Assembly (NCBI RefSeq): GCF_000149955.1
Contig: NC_030991.1
Coordinates: 4,301,381-4,365,380, forward strand
From: Fusarium oxysporum f. sp. lycopersici 4287
Lineage: Eukaryota > Ascomycota > Sordariomycetes > Hypocreales > Nectriaceae
Direction: 5' to 3'
Length of the DNA: 64,000 nt
Shown here: positions 43,429 through 54,423 of the stretch, one piece after another
Numbering within the stretch: position 1 is the stretch's first letter
How the letters are laid out: each line of letters opens with the position of its first letter
Notes under the pieces: model-generated
Seen by the model: the letters and a program-made list of their open reading frames with translations, nothing else
Databases searched by the model: none
What the model was told of the DNA's origin: nothing
Made by a program: the position numbers and the translations under genes

Positions 43429-44938
43429 CCAGGGTCCCTGATGAGAAGTTATTGCTTTGGGAGTAATATTTGGCGAAAAGGACGGAGGGTTCGGTGATGA
43501 TTTGCCTTACCATCAGTTTCTTGGTAGGAGACGCCATATGTATCATAATTGGATTCCTTTACTTTGACCTGGACTGTCTCTCCGTTCAACCATTATCAAC
43601 ATATATTTGTGGTTAGTTCAGCATCACTTTTATCGTGTGAAGTTCTCTAAGAAATCTTTTCCTTCCCAATGCCAGTAAATATATGGTCTGAATTAGAGTA
43701 ACTTCATTCTAACTAGTATATACAGCTACTTACAGCTCCAGTTTCTATAGTCTTCTTTTCTTTTCTGTTACCCACTTGCTAAAGTCGAAAATTGCTGGGA
43801 CTCGACGGAAAACTGAAAATGAAAGCGACTCTAAAACGAACAATCCAAAGTCACGGCTACTCATACACGGAAGGCGCAACCGCAGGGGTAGCTGCATCGT
43901 CATAACCTTCCTTATTGGCGAGGAGATCCCTTACATATGCTATGTTGCATACAATTCAAATCGTACCCACTTTGGGGTTCCAGCCGAACAAGGATTCATG
44001 AACGTGCTATTCTTTCCTGCATATACCCAAGTGATAAGTAGATACCTGGTCCGGCAAGGAACTCCCTGGCATACCATCTCTTCCACCAAAGCGGCGCCTT
44101 TCCTAAAAACGCTTCAGGGGTTAGCAGAATCCAGGGTATCTCAGGAGAATCCGAAAGTCTAATGCCGAGAACTATGACAGCTAGAGAAGCCTCTTAACGT
44201 CTGGTTGTACCAAGAGATACAAGTAGCTAACTTGAGATGGGGATAACCTATCTAAGGACGGTGTTACAGTGATTGGATGTCTGCCAGTCCATGACCATGG
44301 GAGGCCGTGGCCGGGGGCGACAGAAGAGACAGAACGTGGTGGGTCTGACATAACAACGCATAACGCGGCTTCTGATTTTCTCTAGTTACTGTTCACGTGA
44401 AATATGTCGCTTCGGTCAAAACCTTGGTTTCGTGGTGCGTTACTGTAGCTATGGATCCAAATCTATTACTAGGGTTGCGGTTGCTTCCGGTCTGAAGGTG
44501 GTGACCTATGACTCATGTCCAAAGTGGTAAAACTGAAGTCTGTTAAATGTTAAATCTTTTTATTGTTACTGGCGTACTTGTGAAAAAAGGGTTTTTTGTG
44601 ATAACTCCCTCAGCCGATGGTAAGGTCCAGAATGGTAGAAATGGATTGGATCTTTATTCTCATTGCCTTTCATCCGTTGCTGCGATCTAATTGGCCACAG
44701 TTCCGCCCTGACAGTATCCTAATAACCGGCATTGTGAAACGACGGATCAGTTGTAATGGCGAAAGGGTAACTATGGTTCTTAGATAATACCAATCGAGCA
44801 AGCCTGCTTTAACCCACTACAAGTATGAACAAAGTAACGTTCCTCCTTTCATAGCACGCAGCATTGCAGCAGAAGGATTTACACTCTCGTTGGCGGCAAA
44901 GTCTCTCTTATCCAGCTAAAAACACAGCCAGCGGCAAC
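43429..44938. other. intergenic, no supported gene
   Basis: A 128-codon plus-strand frame (43776-44162) starts with TTG and has no early ATG, so I do not call it, although it could be an internal exon of a decayed gene. The rest is featureless up to the MFS transporter. Confidence 0.4.
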
Positions 44939-46619
44939 ATGAAGTCTTCATCATTTGAATCATCGTCTTCTCTGTCGCTAAAATCCGCAAGCGACGTGCA
45001 ACTAACAAGTATCGTCGATGGAAACTCTCAAGAGGCTGACATTGGGACTGTCACCTCTAAGCAACTTCTTCGAAAGGTTGCTGCAATCGCATACCTATGC
45101 GGCGTGAGCGTTACCAGTAGCGCAACCAATGGCCTCATAGTCATTGGACTCCCTGAACTGACAGAAGATCTCCGTCTCCCTCCGTCTCTCGCCTTCTGGC
45201 CATCGTCAGTTCAGGGACTGGCCACTGCATCAACGCTGCTGCTCGCGGGTGCTATTGCTGATGTCGCGGGACCACGGCCAGTGAATCTGCTGGGATGCAT
45301 GTTCAATTGTATCTTCATGCTTACCTGTGGACTGGTCAAGAGTGGCGAGGAACTGGTTATTTTGAGAGCCTTACAAGGCGTCGCCACTGCGTTGCACTTG
45401 TCTAGTTCTGTGGCCCTTGTGACTAAAGTGCAGCCGCAGGGGCGAGGACGCAACTTATCCTTTGCTTGCCTGGGATTAAGCCAGCTGTTAGGTTTCTCAG
45501 CTAGCCTAGTTGTCGGCGGTATATTGATCGATACTATTGGATGGCGATCGGGATGGTATTTCTGTGGAGGCCTTACCTTGTTGCTCCTCGCCATCGGGTG
45601 GTGGGCCTTGCCAAGAACCTCATTCCTCAGCGCATCACGAAACACACTGCAAAGTCTGCAAGTGCGAGTCGATTGGATTGGCGCATTTCTCGCATCGGCC
45701 TCTATGAGCCTACTGACATACTTTTTGGGGTTCGTTGCCGTATATCCCTCTCCATCTGTATATCTGCTAACTAGAAAACAGCGTCATAAGCACTAATGTA
45801 GATCGAATTCGTTCTCCAGAGAGCCTTCTCTCCCTCAGTCTCAGCATGATAACAGCAGTGTTGTTTGTTTGCTGGATGCATTCTCGAGTCAAGAATGGCC
45901 AGGTTGCTCTCATCCCGAATGAGCTCTGGAAAAATCCTTGTTTTACCAGTGTCTGCATCACTGTGGCCCTATCGTTTGCTGTGTTGAACTCTCTGGACCT
46001 TGTGACGAGTCTTTAGTAAGTTCAAAAATGAACGACAGTCAAGAACCTCATTCGACTGACGGGACCTCCTAGTTTCCAAGAAATCGAGCATCTCTCAGCT
46101 CTTGAAGCAGCTATACGCATGCTTCCGAGCACTGTGGTTGGCCTCACCCTCAACATCACTACGGGTCTTGTAGTTCACAAGATCCGTGCTAACTGGCTGG
46201 TCGCTCTCGCTTCCCTCCTTTCCGCTGGCTCCCCTCTGTTAATGGCTGTCATCCAGTCGGACTGGCCATACTGGAAGTGCGCTTTTCCCGCACAGGTCCT
46301 CATGCCGTTCTCTGTTGATGTTCTTTTCACAATCGGCCTTATCATTATCACGGAGGTTTTTCCCGAAGAAAAGCAAGCAGTCGCTGGTGCTGTTTTCAAT
46401 ACCGCTGCGCAGCTTGGCAATACCATGGGGCTTGCTGCCATGCAAATCATCTCAACATGGGTCACAAAACAACAAGAGAAAGTAAAATCCCCGACACAGG
46501 CTCTGATGGAGGGATACAGAGCGACATTTTGGACTATGTTAGCCCTCCTCTTGGTCTGTACCATTGTTGGAGCAATTGGCCTTCGAAAAGCGGGCAAAGT
46601 TGGGTCAAAACATTATTAA
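44939..46619 (+). CDS. MFS transporter, drug:H+ antiporter-like (three exons)
   Basis: Exons 44939-45729, 45782-46015 and 46073-46619 join in one frame to 523 residues. Introns are 52 and 57 bases; the first ends after GCTAAC, the second after GACTGAC. The product is a major-facilitator permease with about 14 hydrophobic helices. GAIADVAGPRPVNLLG matches the loop 2-3 signature (GxLADRxGrRxxxxxG), and ILRALQGVATALHLSSSVAL matches the motif of helix 4. A conserved tail helix region follows (AGAVFNTAAQLGNTMGLAAMQ), as in DHA2-type multidrug or siderophore pumps. The cytoplasmic N-terminus is Ser-rich. Function is proton-coupled export of an unknown small molecule across the plasma membrane. I start at the first ATG (MKSSSFES); 25 upstream codons begin with TTG. 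No biosynthetic partner adjoins it. Confidence 0.92.
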
Positions 46620-47981
46620 GATGCCAATCCGACTTATGGGGATGATGGATTTTTGTGTATCCAAGCGAAAAACAGTACACCGGATAATAGGTGGCCAATA
46701 CTTGAATCAGATCTAATTGCGCGATCGTTTCAATTGTTAGGCACAGTGACAGCCTCGGTAATTCTCTTTCTGACGGGGCAAGAACGCACGATGAGAGTGT
46801 TACGAAAGCTGGGCTAAAGCCAGTCGTTATACGAGATCGAATCCATAAGATCACAATGTTGTCGAGGTGTCTAGCCTTCGCTGTTCACTATGAAGTTCCT
46901 GAAAGCAGCCATGGGGCCTGCGTAGATGTTACGGCAATAATACTAATCTCTCACGTATTGAGTCCGAGCCGTGATGCGGAATATCCTCCGGGCTAGAGTA
47001 AATGTTGCGCTAGCAAACGGCATTAGCAAAAGTGATAAATACCCATGGAGTATCCACTGGCGGAACAACAGAAGTCTCTTCCTGAGTTCCTTGTCATCGA
47101 GTTTTGGGAAACTTGATCATGGACGTTTCTATCTTCCTGGCCGTCCTAGGGTTACAAGGAACTCGTTGAAGCCCGAAATAAATGGAAAGGTGAGCTGAAG
47201 AACAAGGAGGCGTTTTCCTTTAGCGAGGCTATTATCAAAGCTCCGGTGAGATTGAGCACAATCCATTGTTTCACACCTTTGATAAGTTGAGAGACGGAGC
47301 CGCGCTGCGGTGTGAGGAGTTTAGCCATGTGCACGCAGCATCGAGACCCAAGTCTGAACAGACTTCTGGTCTGTCAACCGCTGGTAGAAGGAATACCTAG
47401 GTTAGAGATGGCGAGGCAACGAGCCCAAAGTCTCAGTCAAGGTCCACGTTAGAGTACTTAGTGATCGGATAAGATCGGCTCTCTAGACTTGAGAGTTTTT
47501 GTTTTAGCTTTTTTAAGGACAAGTTCCCTATCCGTAGGGTTGCTATTCCAAGCTCCAGCCTACATGTTAGCTTTTCTGAAATCTTCAAAGTTTGCAACGT
47601 ACAATTGCGTCAAAGGAGTCGGAAAAATAGCAAATGCACGAACAAACGTAAAAGCTATTGGTAGCTTGACAAGATTAGTACATCGCCAGGGCGTATGAAT
47701 GTATCCTTCTTGGACACGGGTTATATTTGGCTTATCCAACAAGCTTCGCTCAAAGGAGCAACAATATTATAATATTATATGATGCAAAAGAACCCACGCG
47801 TCTGCCCCTTTGGTCTTTGTTTCACAGAGCAGACTTGCGATATCACCTACAACGAGTGTCTCGAGATTATGCTTGATTTAAAAGGCTAGTTTTTAAATGC
47901 CCTTATTGAAGAGACATTGCTTATGAGATAGCAGATGACATTGTTAACGATCTGGACTATCTCCTCAATTTCGTTGGAAGG
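46620..47981. other. intergenic, no supported gene
   Basis: Short frames only on both strands. The last few hundred bases are AT-rich and presumably hold the promoter of the zinc-finger gene. Confidence 0.5.
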
Positions 47982-49037
47982 ATGACAGACTACAGCGAGC
48001 CTGATCTTGTTTATCTTCTCGAGCACCTTGTCTCGCTCAACTATAAAAGTCTACCTAAGTCTCGCTGCAAAGCACCGGTCACTAATGAATCGTGGGGCAG
48101 AGCGGCTTGTCAAAAGCGCCGGCTACAAAAGCTCAAGGGTCAGAAGCCTTACTACGAGGCCAGTCGCGCATTGTACAAGTGCTCAATTTGCGCAAACGTA
48201 TTTCATACGTGGAGCGCCGCTGCTCAGCATGGCAAGGAGACTCACTTTGGTCCAGTAGCAGTGTATTGCATGCTATGCGGGTATCGATTACCAGTCTCCA
48301 GAAGAAACCAGCACGAAAGTTTCTGTGGGTGGAGGATCTTGGATGGAGACCCAAATAAACCCAGCAGAATCTGGCTCTGCTGCCTCCAGAATCTGCTTCG
48401 TTTGACAAAGCGGGAAGTTTGTGAATTGATAGATATGTGTGACTTTCTCCGTCCTGATGGGCGCTGCAACACAAGAGGTAAGCACTGTCCTGGTGATACA
48501 GTTACAGTGATCTGATCCTTTCCTCCTGTTACAGCCCTGGCGCTTTACTTCTTTCAACAGCTACGGCGACTTGCCGAAAATTCGAAGGCTTCCAAACTCG
48601 AACCATCATGTAAACTAGATGAAGGACAAGAATTAAATCCATGTAGCCAAATCGATAACGAGATCCTAGCAGGAACAAAAGGAATACGAGACGTCTTTAA
48701 CTGGGTAATGCAAGATAAGCCGATCACAAGCCGAAAATTACTGATTTGGGACCCTGGTATGTTCAGCACGCCTAATGACGAGTTGTATCACGAATTTTAT
48801 CCGCCATTGTCCAATGCTCAAGAGTACAAGTGGATCAGACTTGTAGAACGTCAATTTACCTTCTTTACTCTAACGTACAATCCTTGCCGTCGACTGGAAC
48901 AAAGGCAAACTAGGAAATCGATAGCTGGCAGCACTGACGTTGCACTTCGAGAGGGTGCCGGTTGGGCGTGGCGCGGCGCCCGAATACCTAGACAGCGTTA
49001 CCCCGGGCGTTATGATTGGTGTCGTCCACTTTCTTAG
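47982..49037 (+). CDS. C2H2-type zinc-finger protein of unknown role (two exons)
   Basis: Exons 47982-48477 and 48535-49037 (57-base intron GTAAGC...TTACAG) join to 332 residues. The first finger is C67-x2-C70-x12-H83-x4-H88 in KCSICANVFHTWSAAAQHGKETH. It is followed by a second Cys-rich unit, C96-x2-C99-x11-H111-x3-C115, a C2HC variation. The C-terminal half is acidic to neutral with aromatic pairs (EYKWIRLVERQFTFF) and ends in a basic Arg/Trp-rich tail. One or two isolated C2H2 fingers in an otherwise unmatched protein suggest a nucleic-acid-binding or regulatory role. This is inference; the family is not one I can name. ATG of MTDYSEPD is the first in frame. There are no partner genes. Confidence 0.72.
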
Positions 49038-49270
49038 TGCTATTCTCGTATTGACTGTAAAATTAAGACTACGGCGCTTTGTCGATGGCATACTAATAAG
49101 GCTTAGATTTACATGAATTGGCATAATTCATCTTGATATCAAAACTTGAAAATGTATTAATATGCAATACTTCCTACACAAAGTCCCTTATTTTCATGAA
49201 ATAGCTTCTTCATCTTCCACTGAAAGACGATTCCTTAGACAACGCCGCATACTACAAAGCATGGAGATTC
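49038..49270. other. short intergenic ending at LTR
   Basis: Featureless; it ends at the left border of the second family-1 LTR, where the flanking five bases are GATTC. Confidence 0.5.
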
Positions 49271-49466
49271 TGTTGTTTATATTGCGCAGTAGTGCTAGGT
49301 GAAAATATATATTTTATGAAACTTGGTTGTTCATTAGTGAGATGAGAGTTTTTCTCAGGTTTATATCTCTAAATGATTTCATCTAGGACTTTAAACTTTA
49401 AATCTAGGACTTTCAGACTGTTAGTCTGAATCCTGAAGGGAAGGGGGATCCCCGGATTTTCCAACA
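49271..49466. mobile_element. solo LTR, family 1, second copy (196 bp)
   Basis: Same length and same TGTTGTTTATATTGCGC start as the copy at 20702-20897, ending TTTTCCAACA. By eye the two differ at about nine positions, mostly transitions, so they are roughly 95% identical. The flanks (GATTC left, CGCAG right) do not match, so the target duplication is lost here, as happens after recombination between two different insertions or after mutation. Confidence 0.82.
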
Positions 49467-51007
49467 CGCAGCACTTAGCGACTAATTATTTTCCTCGCAT
49501 CGTCGCTGCATCCGTTTCTTCCATTCTTTATAACCAGAGCTTTTGTACTCAGTTGGAAAGTCTTACGCCATGCTTGATAGATTTATATGTTAATAGAAAT
49601 CGTAAAGTAGTGTATATTGTATTAGCCATGAGTCACTTCCATTTTTCAAATCTCTCTACGTTATGTGTAAAAGTTCCGATTAATTAAGAATAAAGTCACA
49701 CCTGCTGGATATCAACTTGTCTTAGCTGGGTATCAACTTCTTTTTTATTAAAGCCAGTAGCTATTCTTAGGTGTATTATTAAGTTTGGCCCTGACGTAGG
49801 CCAGTGCAACCATGTGCTTTGTTAATTTATCCCTTTGTCTCTGTCGCCGTTATCCTTTAAAGATAATTTTAGCTTTCCATGCTGCGGCATCTAGTAGACG
49901 ATTTCCTTCGCAGTAGTCTCCCGCCATTCCATATTATAGGCATACCCATCTGCTACTTTCCCCCTGGGCAACCCATCCCCATTTTATTCTTACGATGCAG
50001 CATTTTGTCAACTCTACGAAGGATTGACTTAACCTCAGTCAAGAGATTCTGTATAGTTGATCGTTCCTAGTTCTTATGATATCATCAAGTTGTGCTCGCG
50101 CCGCCTCCCAGCGGAATATTGTAGTCATACCAGATGGCCCGCATCTTCTTGTTATGTACATTGCTCGAAGCATTGGGACATGCCTTTCGGAGCCATGGTC
50201 TGCAAGGGCGAGTGACTCCACAGAACAGTGCTTATCTATTATCGTAAAGCGAGTAGTCTGATTCGTATGTAGAGACTCGACTGTAATTGTTGAATGCCTC
50301 ATAACATTCTGGCAGCACTGTACTTGGCAGTTCAAGGAGCATAACCTCTTTGGGGGATCAGTATGGCACAAGAATGAGGAGCGTCACAAATCAGACCGTC
50401 TCTGCCTTTTTGCCTGGTATACTGGATAGATTATAGTAGAACCAAAATACAAGCCGTCACCAAGAAATGGAACGTTGTCTAGGTATCATCTCGGCAAGTT
50501 ATCTGGCTCCTCTACTACTTAGTGGGCCCTATACATAAGAGCCAGCCGCGGATTGGTCACGAATAAGCGAGACTTAATAATAACTGCAATGGAATGGCTT
50601 ATTGTAGTGTATCTATGTAACGAAGGTTCATCAAATCTTGTATTTTCGTTTTAATTATCCTCGTAGGGCTCCTTTTCTGGTTGTTCTCAAGCTGTTTGTA
50701 CAAGTACTAGATGTACTATCTTAGTCGTATCTACTTTTACATTTACCTGTATTTTGGCTCCCTTCGGTCCTAATACATAACTTGCGTACCAGGAGTCTAT
50801 TCTAGACTACTGGTAAAATCCAATGGCCCAGGAAAGACCAATTGAAGTTATTGACGAAAGCCTGATTCCCCATCGCGCTGATGAAGCGCATATAATATAG
50901 ATATCCGCTTCTGTAGCGCCGGATAAATGTGATTCTAGGTCATTCGAGCTGTTGCTGCTTATTGGTAGGGGGACGTTGAACCCGACCTTCACTTTCCCAT
51001 TTGTGTA
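49467..51007. other. intergenic, no supported gene
   Basis: Mostly AT-rich non-coding DNA with short frames of no known family. It contains the promoter of the gene at 51008. Confidence 0.5.
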
Positions 51008-52573
51008 ATGAACCTTTATGATTCTTATACTACAATGTCTCACAATAATTGGCTACGCATAATTGTTTCGGTGGTGGGCATCACGTTCTTTATAACTTTT
51101 TTGTTTACGTTCCATTTAGAATCATCAAATAGCATTTGGACTAATAGGGTTCAAGAAAAACCCTTCTTTGGTGAGCAACAGTCTCATATATCAACATCGC
51201 CTAAGAAAGATTATCAACAAAAAATTCAAAATGGTTATCACAGTTCTTCTCCCGACCGAGGCGATGGTGCATCTCTTGAAAGTAAATCCGATTATCGGCT
51301 GCTCACAAGTCTTCGGAACAACATGGGTTTCTATAACAAGATAGATGCACGGCAGACTGGCTATCAAATTATGAATCCAACGCTACTGGAACTTCCCCGC
51401 GGTGGGAATAGCAGCCATGACTTTCTCCTCATAGCACGCACGAAACACATTGCGAAAAACATTCACCACAAACAATATCAATTAGCACGCCAAGTCGCCT
51501 CATTTGCAAACCTCACGTACGATAGCTTTGGACGCCCGTTGCTGAAAACTGGTAAATGGTCCAAGCTTCTCGTTGAAGACTTTGGAGTCCCTGAACATCA
51601 CTGCAAAGGACAGCCTAATATAGACAAATACATAGGCCCAGAAGACATGAAACTCTTCTGGACACGAACTGGTGAACCACTACTTATTTTTACTCATCAA
51701 GTCAACGGCAAGAACATGTGCCAGGGCCAGTTCCTGATTGATGTCCGTGCCGCCCTGGTTGAACTTGAACAGGTTCTGGGTCCTGAATTCGCATCTCTTC
51801 TACCGCCCATCCGCTTCGCTTCCCCAGTAGGTCTTCGTCGTGATGCACCACCCGGCCACGAAAATCATCCTCGCTACCAGCGCGAAAAGAACTGGGCACC
51901 TGGACAGTCCCCCTTCGGCTCCGTGTCAGAGCTTCTTCTCATGGCGGAGCCCGGCCAGCTGTTCCGCTGGATATCCAATGACGAGCCCGTAGAGTTGGTC
52001 CTTGGCGCGAAGGATCATCGGTCGGCTGTTGAGGAGCCATATCCAGCTACAGCCAAGCCTGGCGAGACTTGGCATAGCAGGAAAAGTATGACATGTGTAC
52101 ACGACGTTATGCTCCACGATGAGCATGTTCACCAGAGTACACCTATGTTAACCCTTACACTCTGCCACAGAGGGTCATGTGAGCCAGACAGGCAGAACAC
52201 GGTCATGCTTGGCATGATACAACGACGTCAAGACCCGCCTGCTGCGCCGCTTACATGGTACGACCGTCGAATAGCTGTATATGAATCATCGCCGCCGTAT
52301 TCAATGCTCAGCGTGAGTAAGAAGCTCACGTATCGCGGTGAAACGGACAGCAGATACATCTGGACGGGCTCCATGTCGTATTATACTAACCACTCCGAGT
52401 TTCCACCTCCAAATCATGGGTTTCTAGACGATGAGATCTGGTTGGGTTTTGGGGTCAATGACGCAGCTGCTGGGTGGCTCGATATTCGTGCGAGCGAACT
52501 GGTTGCGGATCATTACTTATGCCAAGGGGCTCCAGCCGAATACAGGTATTATAGACAGAACAGTTTGGCATAA
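51008..52573 (+). CDS. type II membrane protein of a conserved fungal family, possibly a glycosyltransferase
   Basis: An intact single-exon frame of 521 residues starts at ATG. A short cytoplasmic N-terminus precedes one hydrophobic anchor (about residues 15-36), then a Ser/Gln/Lys-rich stem and a large lumenal domain: a Golgi-type type II topology. The domain contains blocks such as GPEDMKLFWTRTGEPLLIF, LPPIRFASPVGLRR, REKNWAPGQSPFGSV, CVHDVMLHDEHVHQSTPM, LTWYDRRIAVYESSPPYSM and GFLDDEIWLGFGVNDA. The E-D-x-x-L-F-W with G-E-P-L resembles the blade repeats of beta-propeller enzymes, including fungal beta-mannosyltransferases. I recognise the block pattern as a family found in filamentous fungi but cannot state its reaction. 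Likely acts in the secretory pathway. The Cys content suggests disulfides. Confidence in coding is high, in function low. Confidence 0.78.
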   Translation: MNLYDSYTTMSHNNWLRIIVSVVGITFFITFLFTFHLESSNSIWTNRVQEKPFFGEQQSHISTSPKKDYQQKIQNGYHSSSPDRGDGASLESKSDYRLLTSLRNNMGFYNKIDARQTGYQIMNPTLLELPRGGNSSHDFLLIARTKHIAKNIHHKQYQLARQVASFANLTYDSFGRPLLKTGKWSKLLVEDFGVPEHHCKGQPNIDKYIGPEDMKLFWTRTGEPLLIFTHQVNGKNMCQGQFLIDVRAALVELEQVLGPEFASLLPPIRFASPVGLRRDAPPGHENHPRYQREKNWAPGQSPFGSVSELLLMAEPGQLFRWISNDEPVELVLGAKDHRSAVEEPYPATAKPGETWHSRKSMTCVHDVMLHDEHVHQSTPMLTLTLCHRGSCEPDRQNTVMLGMIQRRQDPPAAPLTWYDRRIAVYESSPPYSMLSVSKKLTYRGETDSRYIWTGSMSYYTNHSEFPPPNHGFLDDEIWLGFGVNDAAAGWLDIRASELVADHYLCQGAPAEYRYYRQNSLA

Positions 52574-52863
52574 CACTGTGCGGTATTATGCATGATAAGC
52601 ATAGGCAACACCAGATAAAACCATCTGGTTCCCCCTGACGATGGTTGTGGCTCTTAACCACTGCACCGCGAGTGAAAATAGTGGCTAATAGTTACTATTG
52701 TAATCGTAACAATTTTGCGTTCCCTTACATGTACGTTATACTGAAGGAGGAAAATAGAAGAAGGGCGTCAAGGTTTTCTTCATGATTATTGATAAGACAT
52801 ATTCGAAAAGAATTTATATTCTGCTAGCAAGCACTCCACTCCCGTGTTCCTTCTTATCTCTTG

Positions 52864-54423
52864 CTAATTAGCAAATTTGGTTCTCGCCACGTCATCCCTT
52901 CGAGTTTCGAGCATCAAAGCGTCTAAGCGCCGGCTATAGTGGTTCGGCATGACAGGAATATTATGATTATGTACCTTGGCTATGTCACGAAGGCGCAGTG
53001 ACGACATTAGCATCAGAGCGGTACCGTAACGTTCGCATTGTGTATCAACATTGGTAGCGTGGTCCAGGAGAAGCTGAACAATACCCCTATGACCCATGGC
53101 TATTGCAATATACAGTGGAGGTGCAAGCTGTCCGCCTTGTAGATTGGCGTCAGCACCCCGACAGAGGAGGAGTTCGACCGTTCTTCGATCACAGTTGATA
53201 ATCGCTCGTTGGATGGCTGTGGGGCAATGTTGATTATGGTCGTCCACAGCAGCTCCATTATCGAGAAGTAGTTGAATAGCATCCTTGTGACCTCCTGTTA
53301 CGGCTGCTTGAAGAGGTGTCGGGGATCGATGATCTGACGCGCCGACATCAGCACCACTTTTGATAAGAAGCTTAATAATGGCCTTGTGACCTCCTCCTGC
53401 GGCTGCTTGAAGGGCTGTTATGAGTGTTTCGCCTGAAGGTAACAAGAATGCACCCGACGATTGAACTTGCTGATTGAAATCCGCGCCATTCTCGATAAGG
53501 AACTCAACCATCCTCCTTCGACCATGAAATGCTGCTACCAGGAGGGCCCTTGCCCATGTTTCGCCTTGGACCTGAGCATTCATATTTCTGTTAAGAAACA
53601 GCTTGAGAATGCTGCGGTTGCCATTGGCTGATGCGATGTTTACAGGTGGTGGAAGCAACCCACCCTGTGCATTAATACTAGCACCTTTATCCAAGAGGGA
53701 CTCAACAAGTTGCTTGTTACAGTCCGCTACTGCGCTCTGGAGGGCTGTGGGATATTGTTGGTCGTGCGCATCAATGTCGGCACCATTATCGAGGAGAAGC
53801 TCAACGATTTCATTTTGACCTTTGCTTGCCGCTCCCTGAAGCGCTGGCGGGAACTGTTGTGTTTGCACGTGAACATCAGCACCATGTTTGAGGAGTAGCT
53901 GAACAATGTTCCTATGTCCGTGAAAAGATGCCAACTGGAGAGCGCTCGGGCAGCGTACTTTCGTGGCATTAACATCCGCGTTCGCTTCCAGAAGAAGCTC
54001 GATGATATCTGAGTTACCATTTTTGGCTGCAATCTCTAGCGCGCTCGGGAAGCTTCTGTGGCGTGCATCAACATCAACCCCATTTTCCAAAAGCGCTCGG
54101 ATAATACCGACGTGCTCACACGTCGAAGCTATACCGAGTGCTCGTATCAAACTGACTCTAAATGCACATTGACAAGCAGGGCCATGGTTAGGGCAGCCTT
54201 GCCTGTAGGCCCTAAGAGCTTTTTCTGCGGTTATTTCATACCCCGAGACAGCAGCCCAAGTCAATGCAACAGGGCGATTGCTTTTGGTGTCAGTAAAGTA
54301 GAGAAGAGGTTCTGTAATCTGATGTGCTCGCCTATGGGACAAGCCGAGGTTGAATAGATCCCTGCATGTCAGGTAAGGAGTAAAATGATAGTAAAGCTCT
54401 GGAATGAGGGTAAGGAGTGCCAT
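52864..54423 (-). CDS. ankyrin-repeat protein with F-box-like N-terminus
   Basis: From the ATG of MALLTLIPELYYHF the product is 519 residues. ATGs at 54465 and 54537 are possible earlier starts. The first 40 residues (LIPELYYHFTPYLTCRDLFNLGLS...) have the LP-x-E-L/I...Y-L..DL..L pattern of an F-box-like helix. Then about eleven ankyrin units run from residue ~105 to 480, with recognisable AAxxGH.D/AIxLLLxNGADV lines such as HKAIIKLLIKSGADVG and HKDAIQLLLDNGAAVD. Fungal F-box plus ankyrin proteins may act as SCF substrate receptors or scaffolds. The array looks intact and the repeats are close to one another, suggesting recent internal duplication. It is a member of a large, fast-changing fungal family, so specific partners are unknown. 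No intron. Confidence 0.88.
   Translation of the reverse strand: MALLTLIPELYYHFTPYLTCRDLFNLGLSHRRAHQITEPLLYFTDTKSNRPVALTWAAVSGYEITAEKALRAYRQGCPNHGPACQCAFRVSLIRALGIASTCEHVGIIRALLENGVDVDARHRSFPSALEIAAKNGNSDIIELLLEANADVNATKVRCPSALQLASFHGHRNIVQLLLKHGADVHVQTQQFPPALQGAASKGQNEIVELLLDNGADIDAHDQQYPTALQSAVADCNKQLVESLLDKGASINAQGGLLPPPVNIASANGNRSILKLFLNRNMNAQVQGETWARALLVAAFHGRRRMVEFLIENGADFNQQVQSSGAFLLPSGETLITALQAAAGGGHKAIIKLLIKSGADVGASDHRSPTPLQAAVTGGHKDAIQLLLDNGAAVDDHNQHCPTAIQRAIINCDRRTVELLLCRGADANLQGGQLAPPLYIAIAMGHRGIVQLLLDHATNVDTQCERYGTALMLMSSLRLRDIAKVHNHNIPVMPNHYSRRLDALMLETRRDDVARTKFAN

Noticed and set aside
18454..46619. A biosynthetic gene cluster linking acyl reductase, HMGR-like enzyme and MFS pump
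   Set aside because: The genes are 8-18 kb apart with unrelated genes and repeats between and no synthase, cyclase, P450 or cluster regulator adjacent.
52612..52690. tRNA-like sequence on the minus strand (GTGCAGTGGTTAAGAGCC, A-box-like)
   Set aside because: No B-box GGTTCGANTCC, no acceptor-stem pairing and no anticodon arm could be found.
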